Program-made: the position numbers and the translations under genes
DNA from: Gammaproteobacteria bacterium
GTDB lineage: Bacteria > Pseudomonadota > Gammaproteobacteria > Burkholderiales > Burkholderiaceae_C
Reading direction: 5' to 3'
Assembly (NCBI GenBank): GCA_018815325.1
Contig: JAHIYE010000013.1
Coordinates: 265,704-329,703 of the forward strand
Length of the DNA stretch: 64,000 bases
The notes under the pieces: generated by a model
What the model was told of the DNA's origin: nothing
Seen by the model: only the letters and a program-made list of their open reading frames with translations
Databases searched by the model: none
Part shown: in pieces, positions 9,099 through 17,680 of the stretch
Numbering within the stretch: the first letter of the stretch is position 1
Layout of the letters: each line of letters begins with the position of its first letter

Positions 9099-10793
9099 AT
9101 GGAAACCAAAGTCATCAAGATCAACCGTCGTTCTGCCAACATCACCGAGGGCAAGTCACGCGCGCCCAACCGCTCCATGTACTACGCCATGGGCTACGAA
9201 GAGAGCGATTTCAAGAAGCCCATGGTGGGCGTCGCCAACGGCCATAGCACCATCACCCCTTGTAATTCAGGCCTGCAAAAGCTCGCTGATGCTGCCATTG
9301 CCGGCATCGAGGAGGCCGGCGGTAACGCGCAGGTATTCGGCACCCCCACCATATCAGACGGCATGGCCATGGGCACCGAAGGCATGAAGTACAGCCTGGT
9401 GAGCCGCGAGGTGATCTCCGATTGCGTGGAAACCTGTGTACAGGGCCAGTGGATGGATGGTGTCGTCGTCGTCGGTGGCTGCGACAAGAACATGCCCGGC
9501 GGCATGATGGGCATGCTGCGCGCCAATGTGCCTGCCATCTATGTCTACGGTGGCACCATCCTGCCTGGCCACTACAAGGGACAGGACCTCAACATCGTGA
9601 GCGTGTTCGAAGCTGTGGGCGAGAACGCGGCCGGCAAGATGAGTGACTTTGATCTGCACGAAATCGAGAAGCGTGCCATCCCTGGCACCGGCTCCTGCGG
9701 CGGCATGTACACCGCCAACACCATGTCCAGCGCATTCGAAGCCCTCGGCATGAGCCTGCCCTACTCTTCCACCATGGCCAACCCGCATGATGAGAAGATG
9801 AACTCGGCCAAGGAGTCGGCCAAGGTGCTGATCGAGGCCATCAAGAAGGACCTCAAGCCACGCGACATCGTGACCCGCAAATCGATCGAAAACGCTGTTG
9901 CCGTGATCATGGCCACTGGCGGCTCCACCAATGCCGTGTTGCACTTCCTGGCCATTGCCCACGCAGCTGAGGTTGAGTGGACCATCGATGATTTTGAGCG
10001 TGTGCGCAAGAAAACACCCGTGCTGTGCGACCTCAAGCCCAGCGGCAAGTACCTTGCAGTGGACCTGCACAGGGCTGGAGGCATCCCGCAGGTCATGAAG
10101 GTCCTGCTCAATGCAGGCCTGCTGCACGGCGACTGCGTCACCATCACCGGTCAAACGATTGCAGAAGTACTCAAGGACATTCCGGATCAGCCTGGTGCAG
10201 ACCAGGATGTGATCCGCCCCATCAACAAGCCAATGTACAAAGAGGGCCACCTGGCCATTCTCAAAGGCAATCTCAGCCCCGAGGGCGCGGTCGCCAAGAT
10301 CACCGGCCTGAAAAACCCGGTCATCACCGGCCCGGCACGCGTGTTCGACGACGAGCAGTCTGCCCTGCAAGCCATTCTGGCCGGCAAGATCAAGGCGGGC
10401 GACGTGATGGTGCTGCGCTACCTGGGCCCCAAGGGTGGGCCCGGCATGCCCGAAATGCTGGCCCCCACTGGCGCGCTGATTGGCGCTGGCCTGGGCGAAA
10501 GCGTGGGTCTGATCACCGACGGCCGCTTCTCGGGCGGCACCTGGGGCATGGTGGTCGGCCATGTGGCACCGGAAGCTGCAGCAGGTGGCACGATTGCCTT
10601 TGTGAACGAGGGCGACAGCATCACGATTGACGCCCTCCAGCTCAAGTTGGAGCTCAACGTGCCTGAAGCCGAGATTGCCAAGCGCCGCGCTGCCTGGAAG
10701 GCTCCAGCCCCTCGTTACACGCGTGGCGTCCAAGCCAAGTTTGCCTTCAACGCGTCTACCGCCAGCAAAGGCGCCGTACTCGACAACTATTAA
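9099..10793 (+). CDS. ilvD: Dihydroxy-acid dehydratase
   Basis: A 564-residue IlvD/Edd dehydratase acting late in valine, leucine and isoleucine biosynthesis, forming 2-oxo acids from 2,3-dihydroxy acids. The cluster-ligating cysteines are seen in [19 protein letters not shown] and [14 protein letters not shown], and the C-terminal [18 protein letters not shown] and [22 protein letters not shown] are canonical. The start at 9099 ([18 protein letters not shown]) matches the family; an in-frame extension upstream would overlap lgt. It is monocistronic as far as can be seen. Confidence 0.97.
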   Translation: METKVIKINRRSANITEGKSRAPNRSMYYAMGYEESDFKKPMVGVANGHSTITPCNSGLQKLADAAIAGIEEAGGNAQVFGTPTISDGMAMGTEGMKYSLVSREVISDCVETCVQGQWMDGVVVVGGCDKNMPGGMMGMLRANVPAIYVYGGTILPGHYKGQDLNIVSVFEAVGENAAGKMSDFDLHEIEKRAIPGTGSCGGMYTANTMSSAFEALGMSLPYSSTMANPHDEKMNSAKESAKVLIEAIKKDLKPRDIVTRKSIENAVAVIMATGGSTNAVLHFLAIAHAAEVEWTIDDFERVRKKTPVLCDLKPSGKYLAVDLHRAGGIPQVMKVLLNAGLLHGDCVTITGQTIAEVLKDIPDQPGADQDVIRPINKPMYKEGHLAILKGNLSPEGAVAKITGLKNPVITGPARVFDDEQSALQAILAGKIKAGDVMVLRYLGPKGGPGMPEMLAPTGALIGAGLGESVGLITDGRFSGGTWGMVVGHVAPEAAAGGTIAFVNEGDSITIDALQLKLELNVPEAEIAKRRAAWKAPAPRYTRGVQAKFAFNASTASKGAVLDNY

Positions 10794-10820
10794 CCGGTAT
10801 CACCGGCATATTCAGTTGTA

Positions 10821-10844
10821 CGCCAGATCCTTGTGGGTCTGGCG
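10821..10844. other. Short hairpin downstream of ilvD
   Basis: CGCCAGA at 10821-10827 pairs with TCTGGCG at 10838-10844 around a 10-nt spacer. No T-run follows on either strand, so it is at most a weak or Rho-assisted end for the ilvD transcript or for the convergent small gene. Confidence 0.35.
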
Positions 10845-10891
10845 CATCGTGATGGTGGGATAAACCCCAGCTCTGGGTGGGCGAAGAAAAT

Positions 10892-11137
10892 TTATGAACG
10901 CCCTTTGCGGGTCGGCCGTCCTGTGGCCGCCCTGTTCTTGTCAAGTCGGGCCTGCTTTCGGGCGTTTTCACGTTCTACCGCCTTCGTTTTGGTATAGCCG
11001 GACCCATCTGCCCATGCCCACCAAAGCACGGCCAACGCAAAGGGGGACAGCACAATCCACCAGGACCAGGCAGACACCGGGTCGATGGCGAGGTACTTCA
11101 ACACCAGCAGCACGAGTCCAATTCCCAGAAAGTACAT
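10892..11137 (-). CDS. Small Trp-rich membrane protein (TIGR04438-type)
   Basis: An 81-residue protein starting MYFLGIGLVLLVLKYL, with two hydrophobic stretches, the Trp-rich core AWSWWIVLSPFALAVLWWAWAD and the basic tail SGYTKTKAVERENARKQAR. This pattern is typical of a small family widespread in Burkholderiales whose function is unknown. The start at 11137 is chosen over an upstream in-frame start at 11176 because it matches the family opening. It is convergent with ilvD and divergent from the cytochrome gene. Confidence 0.8.
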   Translation of the reverse strand: MYFLGIGLVLLVLKYLAIDPVSAWSWWIVLSPFALAVLWWAWADGSGYTKTKAVERENARKQARLDKNRAATGRPTRKGRS

Positions 11138-11237
11138 CTCTACTCCGATAACGGGTCTTTGACTGTTGAACCACATAGGTCAACCGCAGTCACTACAATA
11201 ACGTTGATTGAATGTAACCCAAACCATGAGGATCCAG

Positions 11238-11543
11238 ATGAACCGCTCCCTCTTTGCATTGATGGCTGCTGTCTCACTCAGCGCACCGGCATTTGCCGAT
11301 CAGGCTCTCGCCACCTCCAAGAACTGCATGGCCTGCCATGCAGTCGACAAAAAGCTCGTTGGCCCGGCATTCAAGGATGTCGCCGCCAAATATGCGGGCG
11401 ACAAATCCGCTGCCGACAAACTGGCTGCCAAGGTTATCAAAGGCGGCTCGGGTGTCTGGGGTGCCATCCCCATGCCCGCCAATACCCAAGTAAGTGAGGC
11501 CGAATCCAAAAAACTGGTTGCTTGGGTCCTATCGCTCAAATAA
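11238..11543 (+). CDS. Monohaem c-type cytochrome (c551/c552 class)
   Basis: A 101-residue periplasmic cytochrome. Residues 1-20 form a Sec signal peptide (MNRSLFALMAAVSLSAPAFA). The haem motif CMACH follows early in the mature protein, and the Met ligand lies in the IPMPANTQVSE loop; VGPAFKDVAAKYAG and LVAWVLSLK are family features. It probably shuttles electrons between cytochrome bc1 and terminal oxidases or reductases. The start at 11238 is preceded by GAGGATCC; an in-frame TTG 30 bases upstream would spoil the signal peptide. Confidence 0.92.
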   Translation: MNRSLFALMAAVSLSAPAFADQALATSKNCMACHAVDKKLVGPAFKDVAAKYAGDKSAADKLAAKVIKGGSGVWGAIPMPANTQVSEAESKKLVAWVLSLK

Positions 11544-11561
11544 GCGCATTTTTCGCTGTAT

Positions 11562-11596
11562 AAAAAGCCCGTCAGGTGTAAGCCGACGGGCTTTTT
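11562..11596 (+). terminator. Rho-independent terminator after the cytochrome gene
   Basis: AAAAAGCCCGTC at 11562-11573 pairs with GACGGGCTTTTT at 11585-11596. The A-run and T-run flank a GC-rich stem, so it may work in both directions, also ending transcripts coming from the decayed minus-strand gene. Confidence 0.88.
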
Positions 11597-11621
11597 CAAT
11601 GGTCAGCGCATCGAGGGCAGA

Positions 11622-12230
11622 TCAAAACAACTCGACATCGCCTACCTTGGTTTCGGTAAGCAGCAAGCCCAGATTCATCAGGTCATGGTAATTGCACACC
11701 CTGTTGCGGCCGTTACCCTTGGCGTAATACAAGGCCTTGTCAGCTCGTGCTCGCGCTGTTTCTGGCGAATCCCCACTCTGGACACTCGTTAAGCCAACAC
11801 TGGCCGTGATGTGCCCAACTTGGGGGAAACCGAAGTCCTCCATATGGCTGCGGAATCGTCCGGTAGACGGACTGCAGCCGGCTGACGGTATTCAAGGCCG
11901 ACGCAGAGAGTTTCTCCTCCATGTGAATCTCGATCACCCCTGTGCAATCGGCGCCGGCTTTTGCCCGCCTGTCCTGGTGCGCCAGCGGCATCCAATGAGT
12001 CTTGTTATTTTCTGAGACAACGCCAGAAATTGTGACTTTCATCGGCTCAAGCTAATCCATTAACGCTTTCGTCAGCGTGATATTCATCTAGTCCCTGTCA
12101 CGATGCTCAGTCAGCTTGACGACATGGTCAACCAGACGGGAAGCGTCTGCGCTCATATGCCTTGCAATATTCCTGAAATTTGCTGGGGACAGAAAGGCCC
12201 CAGCCATGCTTGTTTACTTCAACCTCGAAA
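11622..12230 (-). pseudogene. Decayed GGDEF diguanylate cyclase
   Basis: The frame at 11622-11843 encodes FPQVGHITASVGLTS, then ARADKALYYAKGNGRNRVCN, the C-terminal half of a GGDEF domain. The GGEEF active-site motif that should lie 40-50 residues earlier is absent. Upstream, fragments in other frames (SADASRLVDHVVKLTEHRDRD; then MKVTISGVVSENNKTHWMP) resemble the GAF-like N-terminus of Comamonadaceae cyclases but are interrupted by stops near 12045-12075 and by frame changes. The likeliest history is an internal deletion plus point decay. The upstream limit is approximate. Confidence 0.65.
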
Positions 12231-12251
12231 ACCAATTCATTATCTTTTTCG

Positions 12252-13220
12252 TCATAAGAGATCGAGCATCAAAGCCACCCTGGCTTTGACTGGCGACAAG
12301 CCCCTTGTGTGTTCGAGACTGTCTCCTGGCTTCATCAGCACCCGGCCCTCGCAGCAACGAGAGGCACGCACCACCCTGACACCGGCCTGCTGAGCCCGGC
12401 TTGCTGCGGCTTCCAGCGTCGCATGCAGGCTGCCGTTACCGGTACCCGCAAGCACCAGCCCCTTCAGTCGCAAGTCACCCGGGGAGTCTGACGCAGACTG
12501 CGCCAGCAGCGCATCCACCACCAGACCATCTGCCCCGGCATAGCTCATCAGGATTTCAACTCTTGGCCAAAAAGCCGAGTTTGCTACTTTTTCGATAGCT
12601 GTTAAGCAAATATTTGCAGGGGGTTCTGGCCACTGTTTCACAAGCCTCACCACGCCCTCTTCCACAAAACCCAAGGGGCCGGCATCACCGGAACTGAAGG
12701 CATCGAGCCGGTAAGTATGGATTTTTTGCACGTCTGTGGCGCCATGCACGGTTCCGGCACAGACGGCAACAACCCCTTGCGCGCCCGGCAAACTCGCGAC
12801 AGCCAATGCATCCAGCATGTTTTGTGGGCCATCCGCATGCACTGACGTGGCCGGACGCATGGCACAAGTCAACACCACTGGCTTGTCCGGCCCCAGCACG
12901 GCATGCAGAAAGTAGGCGGTCTCTTCCAGGGTGTCCGTACCATGGGTAATGACGAGCCCCTGGACATCCTGCTGAGCCAGCCAGTGCGCGCAACGCAGCG
13001 CAAGTTGCCGCCAGACCTGGAAACTCATGTCCTTGCTGTCGAGCTGGGCGACCTGCTCAGTCACCAATTCAAATGAAGATGCCGCCTGCCCTGGCAGAGC
13101 CTGGAGCAATTGCGCCACCCCGAGTTGGGCCGCCGTGTAGCCTATGCCATCGCCCGGATCAGCGGCTGTCCCGGCAATTGTGCCCCCCGTGCCCAAAACC
13201 ACTATTTTTTTACGCACCAC
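12252..13220 (-). CDS. L-asparaginase (cytoplasmic type I/II family)
   Basis: A 322-residue asparaginase converting asparagine to aspartate and ammonia. The first catalytic threonine lies in VLGTGGTIAGTA and the second in VITHGTDTLEETAYF; the Lys/Asp-bearing TCAMRPATSVHADGPQN is present. No signal peptide is seen, so it is cytoplasmic. Between residues about 195 and 213 the protein contains ANICLTAIEKVANS, encoded by an inserted 17-bp-core repeat element; the reading frame stays open. Divergent from lexA with the LexA box in the 85-bp gap, so it might be partly SOS-affected. Confidence 0.88.
   Translation of the reverse strand: MVRKKIVVLGTGGTIAGTAADPGDGIGYTAAQLGVAQLLQALPGQAASSFELVTEQVAQLDSKDMSFQVWRQLALRCAHWLAQQDVQGLVITHGTDTLEETAYFLHAVLGPDKPVVLTCAMRPATSVHADGPQNMLDALAVASLPGAQGVVAVCAGTVHGATDVQKIHTYRLDAFSSGDAGPLGFVEEGVVRLVKQWPEPPANICLTAIEKVANSAFWPRVEILMSYAGADGLVVDALLAQSASDSPGDLRLKGLVLAGTGNGSLHATLEAAASRAQQAGVRVVRASRCCEGRVLMKPGDSLEHTRGLSPVKARVALMLDLL
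12583..12631. repeat. GCTA...ATAGC element inside the asparaginase gene
   Basis: The core GCTACTTTTTCGATAGC at 12583-12599 is followed by a less conserved arm ending in TTCTGGCCA. It lies within the coding sequence and adds residues between two conserved regions. Confidence 0.7.
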
Positions 13221-13254
13221 TTGCCAATCCCCAAAAACTGGTTAAAAATACAGT

Positions 13255-13274
13255 TACTGGATATTAAGACAGTA
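13255..13274. promoter_or_regulatory. LexA box (SOS operator)
   Basis: TACTG...CAGTA with the exact CTG-N10-CAG spacing (CTG at 13257-13259, CAG at 13270-13272) lies 31 bp before the lexA start. This is the self-repression site expected for lexA and is shared with the divergent asparaginase promoter region. Confidence 0.88.
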
Positions 13275-13305
13275 AATTGTCTTGACCAGCTACCAAGGAG
13301 TCATC

Positions 13306-13992
13306 ATGATCGACTTGCCCGAATTCCAGGTGAAACTCACCGCCCGCCAGCAACAGATTCTGGAACTGATCCAGAGCGCGATTGCACGTACCGGCGCGCC
13401 CCCTACCCGTGCCGAGATCGCGGCCGAACTTGGCTTCAAGTCTGCCAATGCGGCTGAAGAGCACTTGCAGGCACTGGCCCGTAAAGGCGTCATTGAACTG
13501 GTCAGTGGCACCTCCCGCGGCATCCGCCTCAAAAGTGATGCGCTGCGCTCTATCAATGAATCCCGCATCAAGCAATATTCGCTCCCCCTGCAAAGTCTGG
13601 CCCAGCTCGCCTTGCCGCTGATAGGCCGTGTTGCGGCGGGCTCGCCTATTCTCGCGCAAGAGCACGTCGATCAAACCTATTACGTCGAAAACAGCCTGTT
13701 CCAGCGCAAACCGGACTACCTGCTCAAGGTCAGGGGCATGTCCATGCGCGACGCCGGCATCATGGACGGGGACCTGCTTGCTGTACAAGCCACCAAGGAT
13801 GCCAAGAACGGGCAAATTGTGGTGGCCCGTCTGGGAGATGAAGTCACGGTCAAGCGGTTTCGCCGCAACAAGCACCAAATCGAGCTGCACCCCGAAAACC
13901 CCGACTACCAGACGATTGTGGTCGAGCCCGGTGAGCCGTTTGAGATTGAAGGTCTGGCCGTTGGACTGATCCGTAACACCATGCTGATGTGA
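13306..13992 (+). CDS. lexA: LexA repressor of the SOS response
   Basis: A 228-residue repressor-protease. The winged helix DNA-binding domain is at residues 1-70 ([12 protein letters not shown], then [22 protein letters not shown]). The self-cleavage Ala-Gly bond is in [10 protein letters not shown], the catalytic Ser in [15 protein letters not shown] and the catalytic Lys in EVTVKRFRR. RecA-stimulated cleavage would relieve repression of SOS genes. The start at 13306 has an AAGGAG site 11 bases upstream, and a LexA box lies in the promoter. A small gene follows 22 bp downstream, probably in the same transcript. Confidence 0.97.
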   Translation: MIDLPEFQVKLTARQQQILELIQSAIARTGAPPTRAEIAAELGFKSANAAEEHLQALARKGVIELVSGTSRGIRLKSDALRSINESRIKQYSLPLQSLAQLALPLIGRVAAGSPILAQEHVDQTYYVENSLFQRKPDYLLKVRGMSMRDAGIMDGDLLAVQATKDAKNGQIVVARLGDEVTVKRFRRNKHQIELHPENPDYQTIVVEPGEPFEIEGLAVGLIRNTMLM

Positions 13993-14014
13993 TCAGCAAC
14001 ACGAAAGGCAACAC

Positions 14015-14362
14015 ATGAGCTTGATGTTATTGGCCATACCGCAAGCATGGCACCCCTTGCAAAACCTGCTGCGCTGGCTGACACCCCGTCAAACGGCGAT
14101 ACCAAAGCCGGCATCCATCCCATCGAATTGTGAGACCTCACACGCTATCAACTCAATAGCTACATGTGCTCATCGCATAAGGGCTGAAGGCATAAATCAC
14201 AAGAAACCTGTCCGGCATGGCGTGTTGCGCGTCGTCCGCGTCATGGAAGCCGGGCAGTCCCCTGCCCAAGTTGGCCGCATGGTGATCTCTGGCCGCATGG
14301 CAGATGTCTGTGCGGAGCTGGATCGGCTAGCAGCCTGCGAAGCTGCCCAACACAGGCATTAA
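14015..14362 (+). CDS. Small conserved hypothetical protein downstream of lexA
   Basis: A 115-residue protein of unknown function, preceded by GAAAGG and 22 bp after lexA, so probably SOS-controlled. The C-terminal third (VRVMEAGQSPAQVGRMVISG, then RMADVCAELDRLAACEA) looks like a conserved small protein seen beside lexA in related genomes. The central part, TSHAINSIATCAHRIRAEG, is encoded by an inserted 17-bp-core repeat element and is probably not part of the ancestral protein. Whether the inserted form is still functional cannot be told. Confidence 0.6.
   Translation: MSLMLLAIPQAWHPLQNLLRWLTPRQTAIPKPASIPSNCETSHAINSIATCAHRIRAEGINHKKPVRHGVLRVVRVMEAGQSPAQVGRMVISGRMADVCAELDRLAACEAAQHRH
14144..14196. 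repeat. GCTA...ATAGC element inside the small lexA-linked gene
   Basis: The core GCTATCAACTCAATAGC at 14144-14160 is followed by the usual second half with GTGCT...AAGGGCT and AAGGC. The frame of the host gene stays open through it. Confidence 0.75.
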
Positions 14363-14392
14363 TGGCCATCCAAGCTGTAGCCGCAAGCGCCA

Positions 14393-14428
14393 CCTTTGCA
14401 GCCTTTGCAGCCTTTGCAGCCTTTGCAG
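14393..14428. repeat. Four perfect tandem copies of a 9-bp unit
   Basis: CCTTTGCAG is repeated four times without change between the convergent small gene and the DUF1993 gene. A short non-coding microsatellite-like array; copy number could vary between isolates. Confidence 0.9.
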
Positions 14429-14459
14429 CGCGTGCAGCGTAAAAGTGTCTCAGCGCCTC

Positions 14460-14975
14460 TCAGGCTTCCGCACCCAACAGGTAATCCCGTTTCCCCAACT
14501 CCACGCCGTTATGGCGAAGGATCAGGTAGGCGGTGGTCACATGAAAAAATACATTGGGCAGCATCCAGTGCTTCAGATAGGCCTCACCAGCCATGGTGCG
14601 CGTGTTGTCCCGTCCGACCGGAAATGTAATGGGTTTGTCTTCACTGCCATCGATTTTTTCGGGCGGCACCGAGCCCAAAAAGTCCAGCGTCTTGTGAATG
14701 CGTGCCTTGAGCTCCGCCAGCGTCACTTCCGTGTCATCAAACCTGGGGGCTTCAAGCCCTGAAAGCCGGGCCACACCGTTCTTGGCTGCGTCACACGCAA
14801 TCAGGATTTGTCGACTGAAGGGCAGCATGTCAGGGGCCAGCCGAAATTGCGTCAGGGCTTGTGGATCACACTGTTTGATTTCCACGAAAGCCTGTGCCTT
14901 GTCCAGCAGGTGGTTCAGATTCTCCAGCATTTTGATGCAGACCGACAGACTGGCGGACGACATGGATAGGGACAT
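14460..14975 (-). CDS. DUF1993 family protein
   Basis: A 171-residue protein beginning MSLSMSSASLSVCIKMLENL. The segments LLDKAQAFVE, LAPDMLPFSRQILIACDAAK and the C-terminal LPNVFFHVTTAYLILRHNGVE with GKRDYLLG are features of DUF1993, a helical bundle related to the DinB/YfiT fold. Function is unknown. The start at 14975 has an AGGAG site at the right distance; a longer in-frame start at 15125 would overlap the divergent dehydrogenase gene. Confidence 0.82.
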   Translation of the reverse strand: MSLSMSSASLSVCIKMLENLNHLLDKAQAFVEIKQCDPQALTQFRLAPDMLPFSRQILIACDAAKNGVARLSGLEAPRFDDTEVTLAELKARIHKTLDFLGSVPPEKIDGSEDKPITFPVGRDNTRTMAGEAYLKHWMLPNVFFHVTTAYLILRHNGVELGKRDYLLGAEA

Positions 14976-15073
14976 GGAAACTCCTGATGTAATCAATTGA
15001 AACACCGTGATGCTAACGGTCTTCGGAGAAACATGCAGGCCATAAATGGCGAATCCCGAGGCACAATGTTGGC

Positions 15074-16081
15074 ATGAATATCGTGATTCTCGATGACTAT
15101 CAGGACGCTGTGCGCAAGCTCGCATGTGCGGCCAAGATTGAGCCCTATTCAGTCAAGGTGTACACCAATACGGTCAAGGGCATGGGCCAGCTATCCGTGC
15201 GCCTCAAGGATGCGGATGCCATTGTTCTGATTCGTGAGCGTACGCCCCTGCCTCGCCAATTGCTGGACAAACTGCCTCGACTCAAACTGATTGCCCAGAC
15301 GGGTCGCGCGGGCAACCACATCGATATGTCAGCTTGCACGGAACTGGGCATTGCCGTTGCCGAGGGTACGGGCTCCCCGGTTGCCCCCGCCGAGCTTACC
15401 TGGGCGCTGATCATGGCAGCCATGCGAAGGTTGCCCCAGTACATCGGCAACCTCAAGCACGGCGCATGGCAACAGTCCGGACTCAAAACCAGCTCCATGC
15501 CAGACAATTTTGGACTGGGCAATGTGCTCAAAGGAAAAACCCTCGGCATCTGGGGCTACGGCAAGATTGGTCAGTTACTGGCCGGTTATGGCAAAGCCTT
15601 TGGCATGCAGATGCTAGTCTGGGGACGGGAGCCATCGCGTATCAAAGCCGTAGAAGATGGCCTCGAGGTTGCTCAGAGCAAGGAAGATTTTTTTGCCCGC
15701 AGCGACGTTCTCACCCTGCACTTGCGGCTCAATGAGGCTACCCGAGGAATAGTCCAGGCGCAGGATCTCGCGCTCATGAAGCCAACGGCTCTCATTGTCA
15801 ATACGTCGCGAGCGGAACTCATCGAGACCGATGCCTTGCTCAATGCACTGAACCTCGGCCGGCCCGGACTGGCTGCCATCGATGTGTTCGAGTCTGAGCC
15901 GATCCTGCAAGGCCATGCCTTGCTAAGACTGGAGAATTGCATCTGCACACCCCACATAGGCTATGTGGAGCTCGACAGCTACGAGATGTACTTTGGCGCA
16001 GCCTTCGACAACGTGGTCAGCTTCTTCAATGGCAAGCCCGCCAACATTGCCAACCCTGAGGCCCTCAAGGTACATCGCTGA
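15074..16081 (+). CDS. D-2-hydroxyacid dehydrogenase family protein
   Basis: A 335-residue NAD(P)-dependent oxidoreductase of the phosphoglycerate dehydrogenase/formate dehydrogenase-like superfamily. The Rossmann motif is GIWGYGKIGQLLAGYGKAFG at about residue 160; the substrate-binding segment IAQTGRAGNHIDM, the catalytic region VNTSRAELIET, and the Glu-His pair in FESEPILQGHAL and CTPHIGYVE are present. The substrate is not evident. It stands alone, 54 bp before the PaaH-like gene on the same strand, so cotranscription is possible. Confidence 0.85.
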   Translation: MNIVILDDYQDAVRKLACAAKIEPYSVKVYTNTVKGMGQLSVRLKDADAIVLIRERTPLPRQLLDKLPRLKLIAQTGRAGNHIDMSACTELGIAVAEGTGSPVAPAELTWALIMAAMRRLPQYIGNLKHGAWQQSGLKTSSMPDNFGLGNVLKGKTLGIWGYGKIGQLLAGYGKAFGMQMLVWGREPSRIKAVEDGLEVAQSKEDFFARSDVLTLHLRLNEATRGIVQAQDLALMKPTALIVNTSRAELIETDALLNALNLGRPGLAAIDVFESEPILQGHALLRLENCICTPHIGYVELDSYEMYFGAAFDNVVSFFNGKPANIANPEALKVHR

Positions 16082-16134
16082 AACAGCGCCCCACGTGACA
16101 GCCGCTGCGCCTTGAGCGGGCGATAATCGGGGTC

Positions 16135-17655
16135 ATGAAACCTCAATTTACCAATGTAGGCATCGTGGGCACCGGCGCCATGGGCCGGGGCATCGCCCAA
16201 ATCGCAGCGCAGGCTGGCAGCCAGGTTCAACTGTTTGACACACAAGCTGACGCTTCGTCTGCTGCACAGAAATCCATCTTCAGCCAATGGGACCGGCTAG
16301 GTGAGAAGGGCCGACTCGACAGTACGCAAATCACCGAGAACAAGGCGCGTCTGAACTGTGCCCACACGCTGCAGGATCTCGCTGGCTGCGATCTCGTGAT
16401 CGAAGCCATCGTCGAACGGCTGGATGTCAAGGCCAAGCTGTTCGCCGAGCTGGAAGACATCGTGGCACCGCTTGCCGTCCTTGCCACCAATACATCTTCA
16501 CTGTCGGTCACGGCTATTGCTGCCAAGCTTAAACACCCAGGCCGCTTCGCCGGCTACCACTTCTTCAACCCGGTACCACTGATGAAGGTGGTCGAGGTCA
16601 TTGCTGGACTCAAGACAGACGCCAGCGCCTGCACCCGACTGGCCGATTACGCCAAACAGATGGGGCACACGCCAGTCGCTGCGCAGGACACACCTGGCTT
16701 CATCGTCAACCACGCGGGACGGGGCTATGGCACCGAAGCACTGCGCATCGTCAGCGAAGGCGTAGCGGATTTTGCCACCATTGATCGGATTCTCAAGGAC
16801 CAGATCGGTTTCAAGCTTGGTCCCTTTGAGTTGATGGATCTGACAGCGCTCGATGTCTCCCACCCCGTCATGGAGTCCGTCTATCACCAGTATTATGAAG
16901 AGCCCCGCTACCGCCCCAGCGTCATCACGGCGCAAAGGCTGGCCGGTGGCATGCTGGGTCGCAAGACGGGCGAAGGCTTCTACCGCTATGTCGACGGCGC
17001 CGCACAAATCACCCCTGAGCCCCCCGTTCCCGAGGTGGCGGACATGCCTCCAGTCTGGGTGTCGCCGCGCGCGGCACGCCGTGCCGAGTTGCTGATACTG
17101 CTCAAAAATCTGGGGGCAAAAATCGAAACCGGTGCCTCTCCCTCTCCCACCGCGCTCACGCTGGTGGCGCCGCTGGGCTTTGACATCACCACGGTCGCGG
17201 TAGTGGAGCGTCTCGACCCCGCACGCACCGTCGGCATCGACATGCTGGTCGATGACGCCGCCAGCAAACGCCGCGTGCTGGCTACCAACCCGGCCACACG
17301 GCCGGACATGCGAGCAGCAGCCCATTCCCTGATGGCGCGAGACGGCAAGGCCGTGAGCGTGATCCGTGACAGCGGGGGCTTCGTCAGCCAGCGCGTGGTC
17401 TCCACCATCGTGAACATCGCCTCCGACATCTGCCAGCAGGGCATCTGCTCGCCGGCTGATCTGGAGACCGCCGTGACCCTGGGCCTGGGCTACCCGCTCG
17501 GCCCGCTGGCCATGGGCAACCTGTATGGCCCCACCAATGTGCTGGAGGTGCTGTTCAACATGCAGACCGTCTATGGCGACCCGCGCTATCGCCCCAGCCC
17601 CTGGCTGCGCAGGCGTGGGGCTATCGGCCTGAGCCTGTTGCACGTCGAAGAATAA
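16135..17655 (+). CDS. paaH: 3-hydroxyacyl-CoA dehydrogenase, PaaH type
   Basis: A 506-residue NAD-dependent 3-hydroxyacyl-CoA dehydrogenase with one Rossmann domain (VGIVGTGAMGRGIAQIAAQAG) and two C-terminal dimerisation domains (around residues 185-285 and 405-500). The catalytic His is in YHFFNPVPLMKVVEVI. This size and duplicated C-terminus fit PaaH/PaaC, which oxidises 3-hydroxyadipyl-CoA in phenylacetate catabolism, but the other paa genes are not in the window, so general beta-oxidation is also possible. The enoyl-CoA hydratase gene follows after 25 bp. Confidence 0.82.
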   Translation: MKPQFTNVGIVGTGAMGRGIAQIAAQAGSQVQLFDTQADASSAAQKSIFSQWDRLGEKGRLDSTQITENKARLNCAHTLQDLAGCDLVIEAIVERLDVKAKLFAELEDIVAPLAVLATNTSSLSVTAIAAKLKHPGRFAGYHFFNPVPLMKVVEVIAGLKTDASACTRLADYAKQMGHTPVAAQDTPGFIVNHAGRGYGTEALRIVSEGVADFATIDRILKDQIGFKLGPFELMDLTALDVSHPVMESVYHQYYEEPRYRPSVITAQRLAGGMLGRKTGEGFYRYVDGAAQITPEPPVPEVADMPPVWVSPRAARRAELLILLKNLGAKIETGASPSPTALTLVAPLGFDITTVAVVERLDPARTVGIDMLVDDAASKRRVLATNPATRPDMRAAAHSLMARDGKAVSVIRDSGGFVSQRVVSTIVNIASDICQQGICSPADLETAVTLGLGYPLGPLAMGNLYGPTNVLEVLFNMQTVYGDPRYRPSPWLRRRGAIGLSLLHVEE

Positions 17656-17680
17656 GCCAAACACCTGAGCCTTCACAACC

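Noticed and set aside
9354-10733. A 459-codon antisense frame over ilvD
   Set aside because: Antisense to a certain ilvD gene; composition is His/Val/Gly-rich with no domain, as expected for a shadow.
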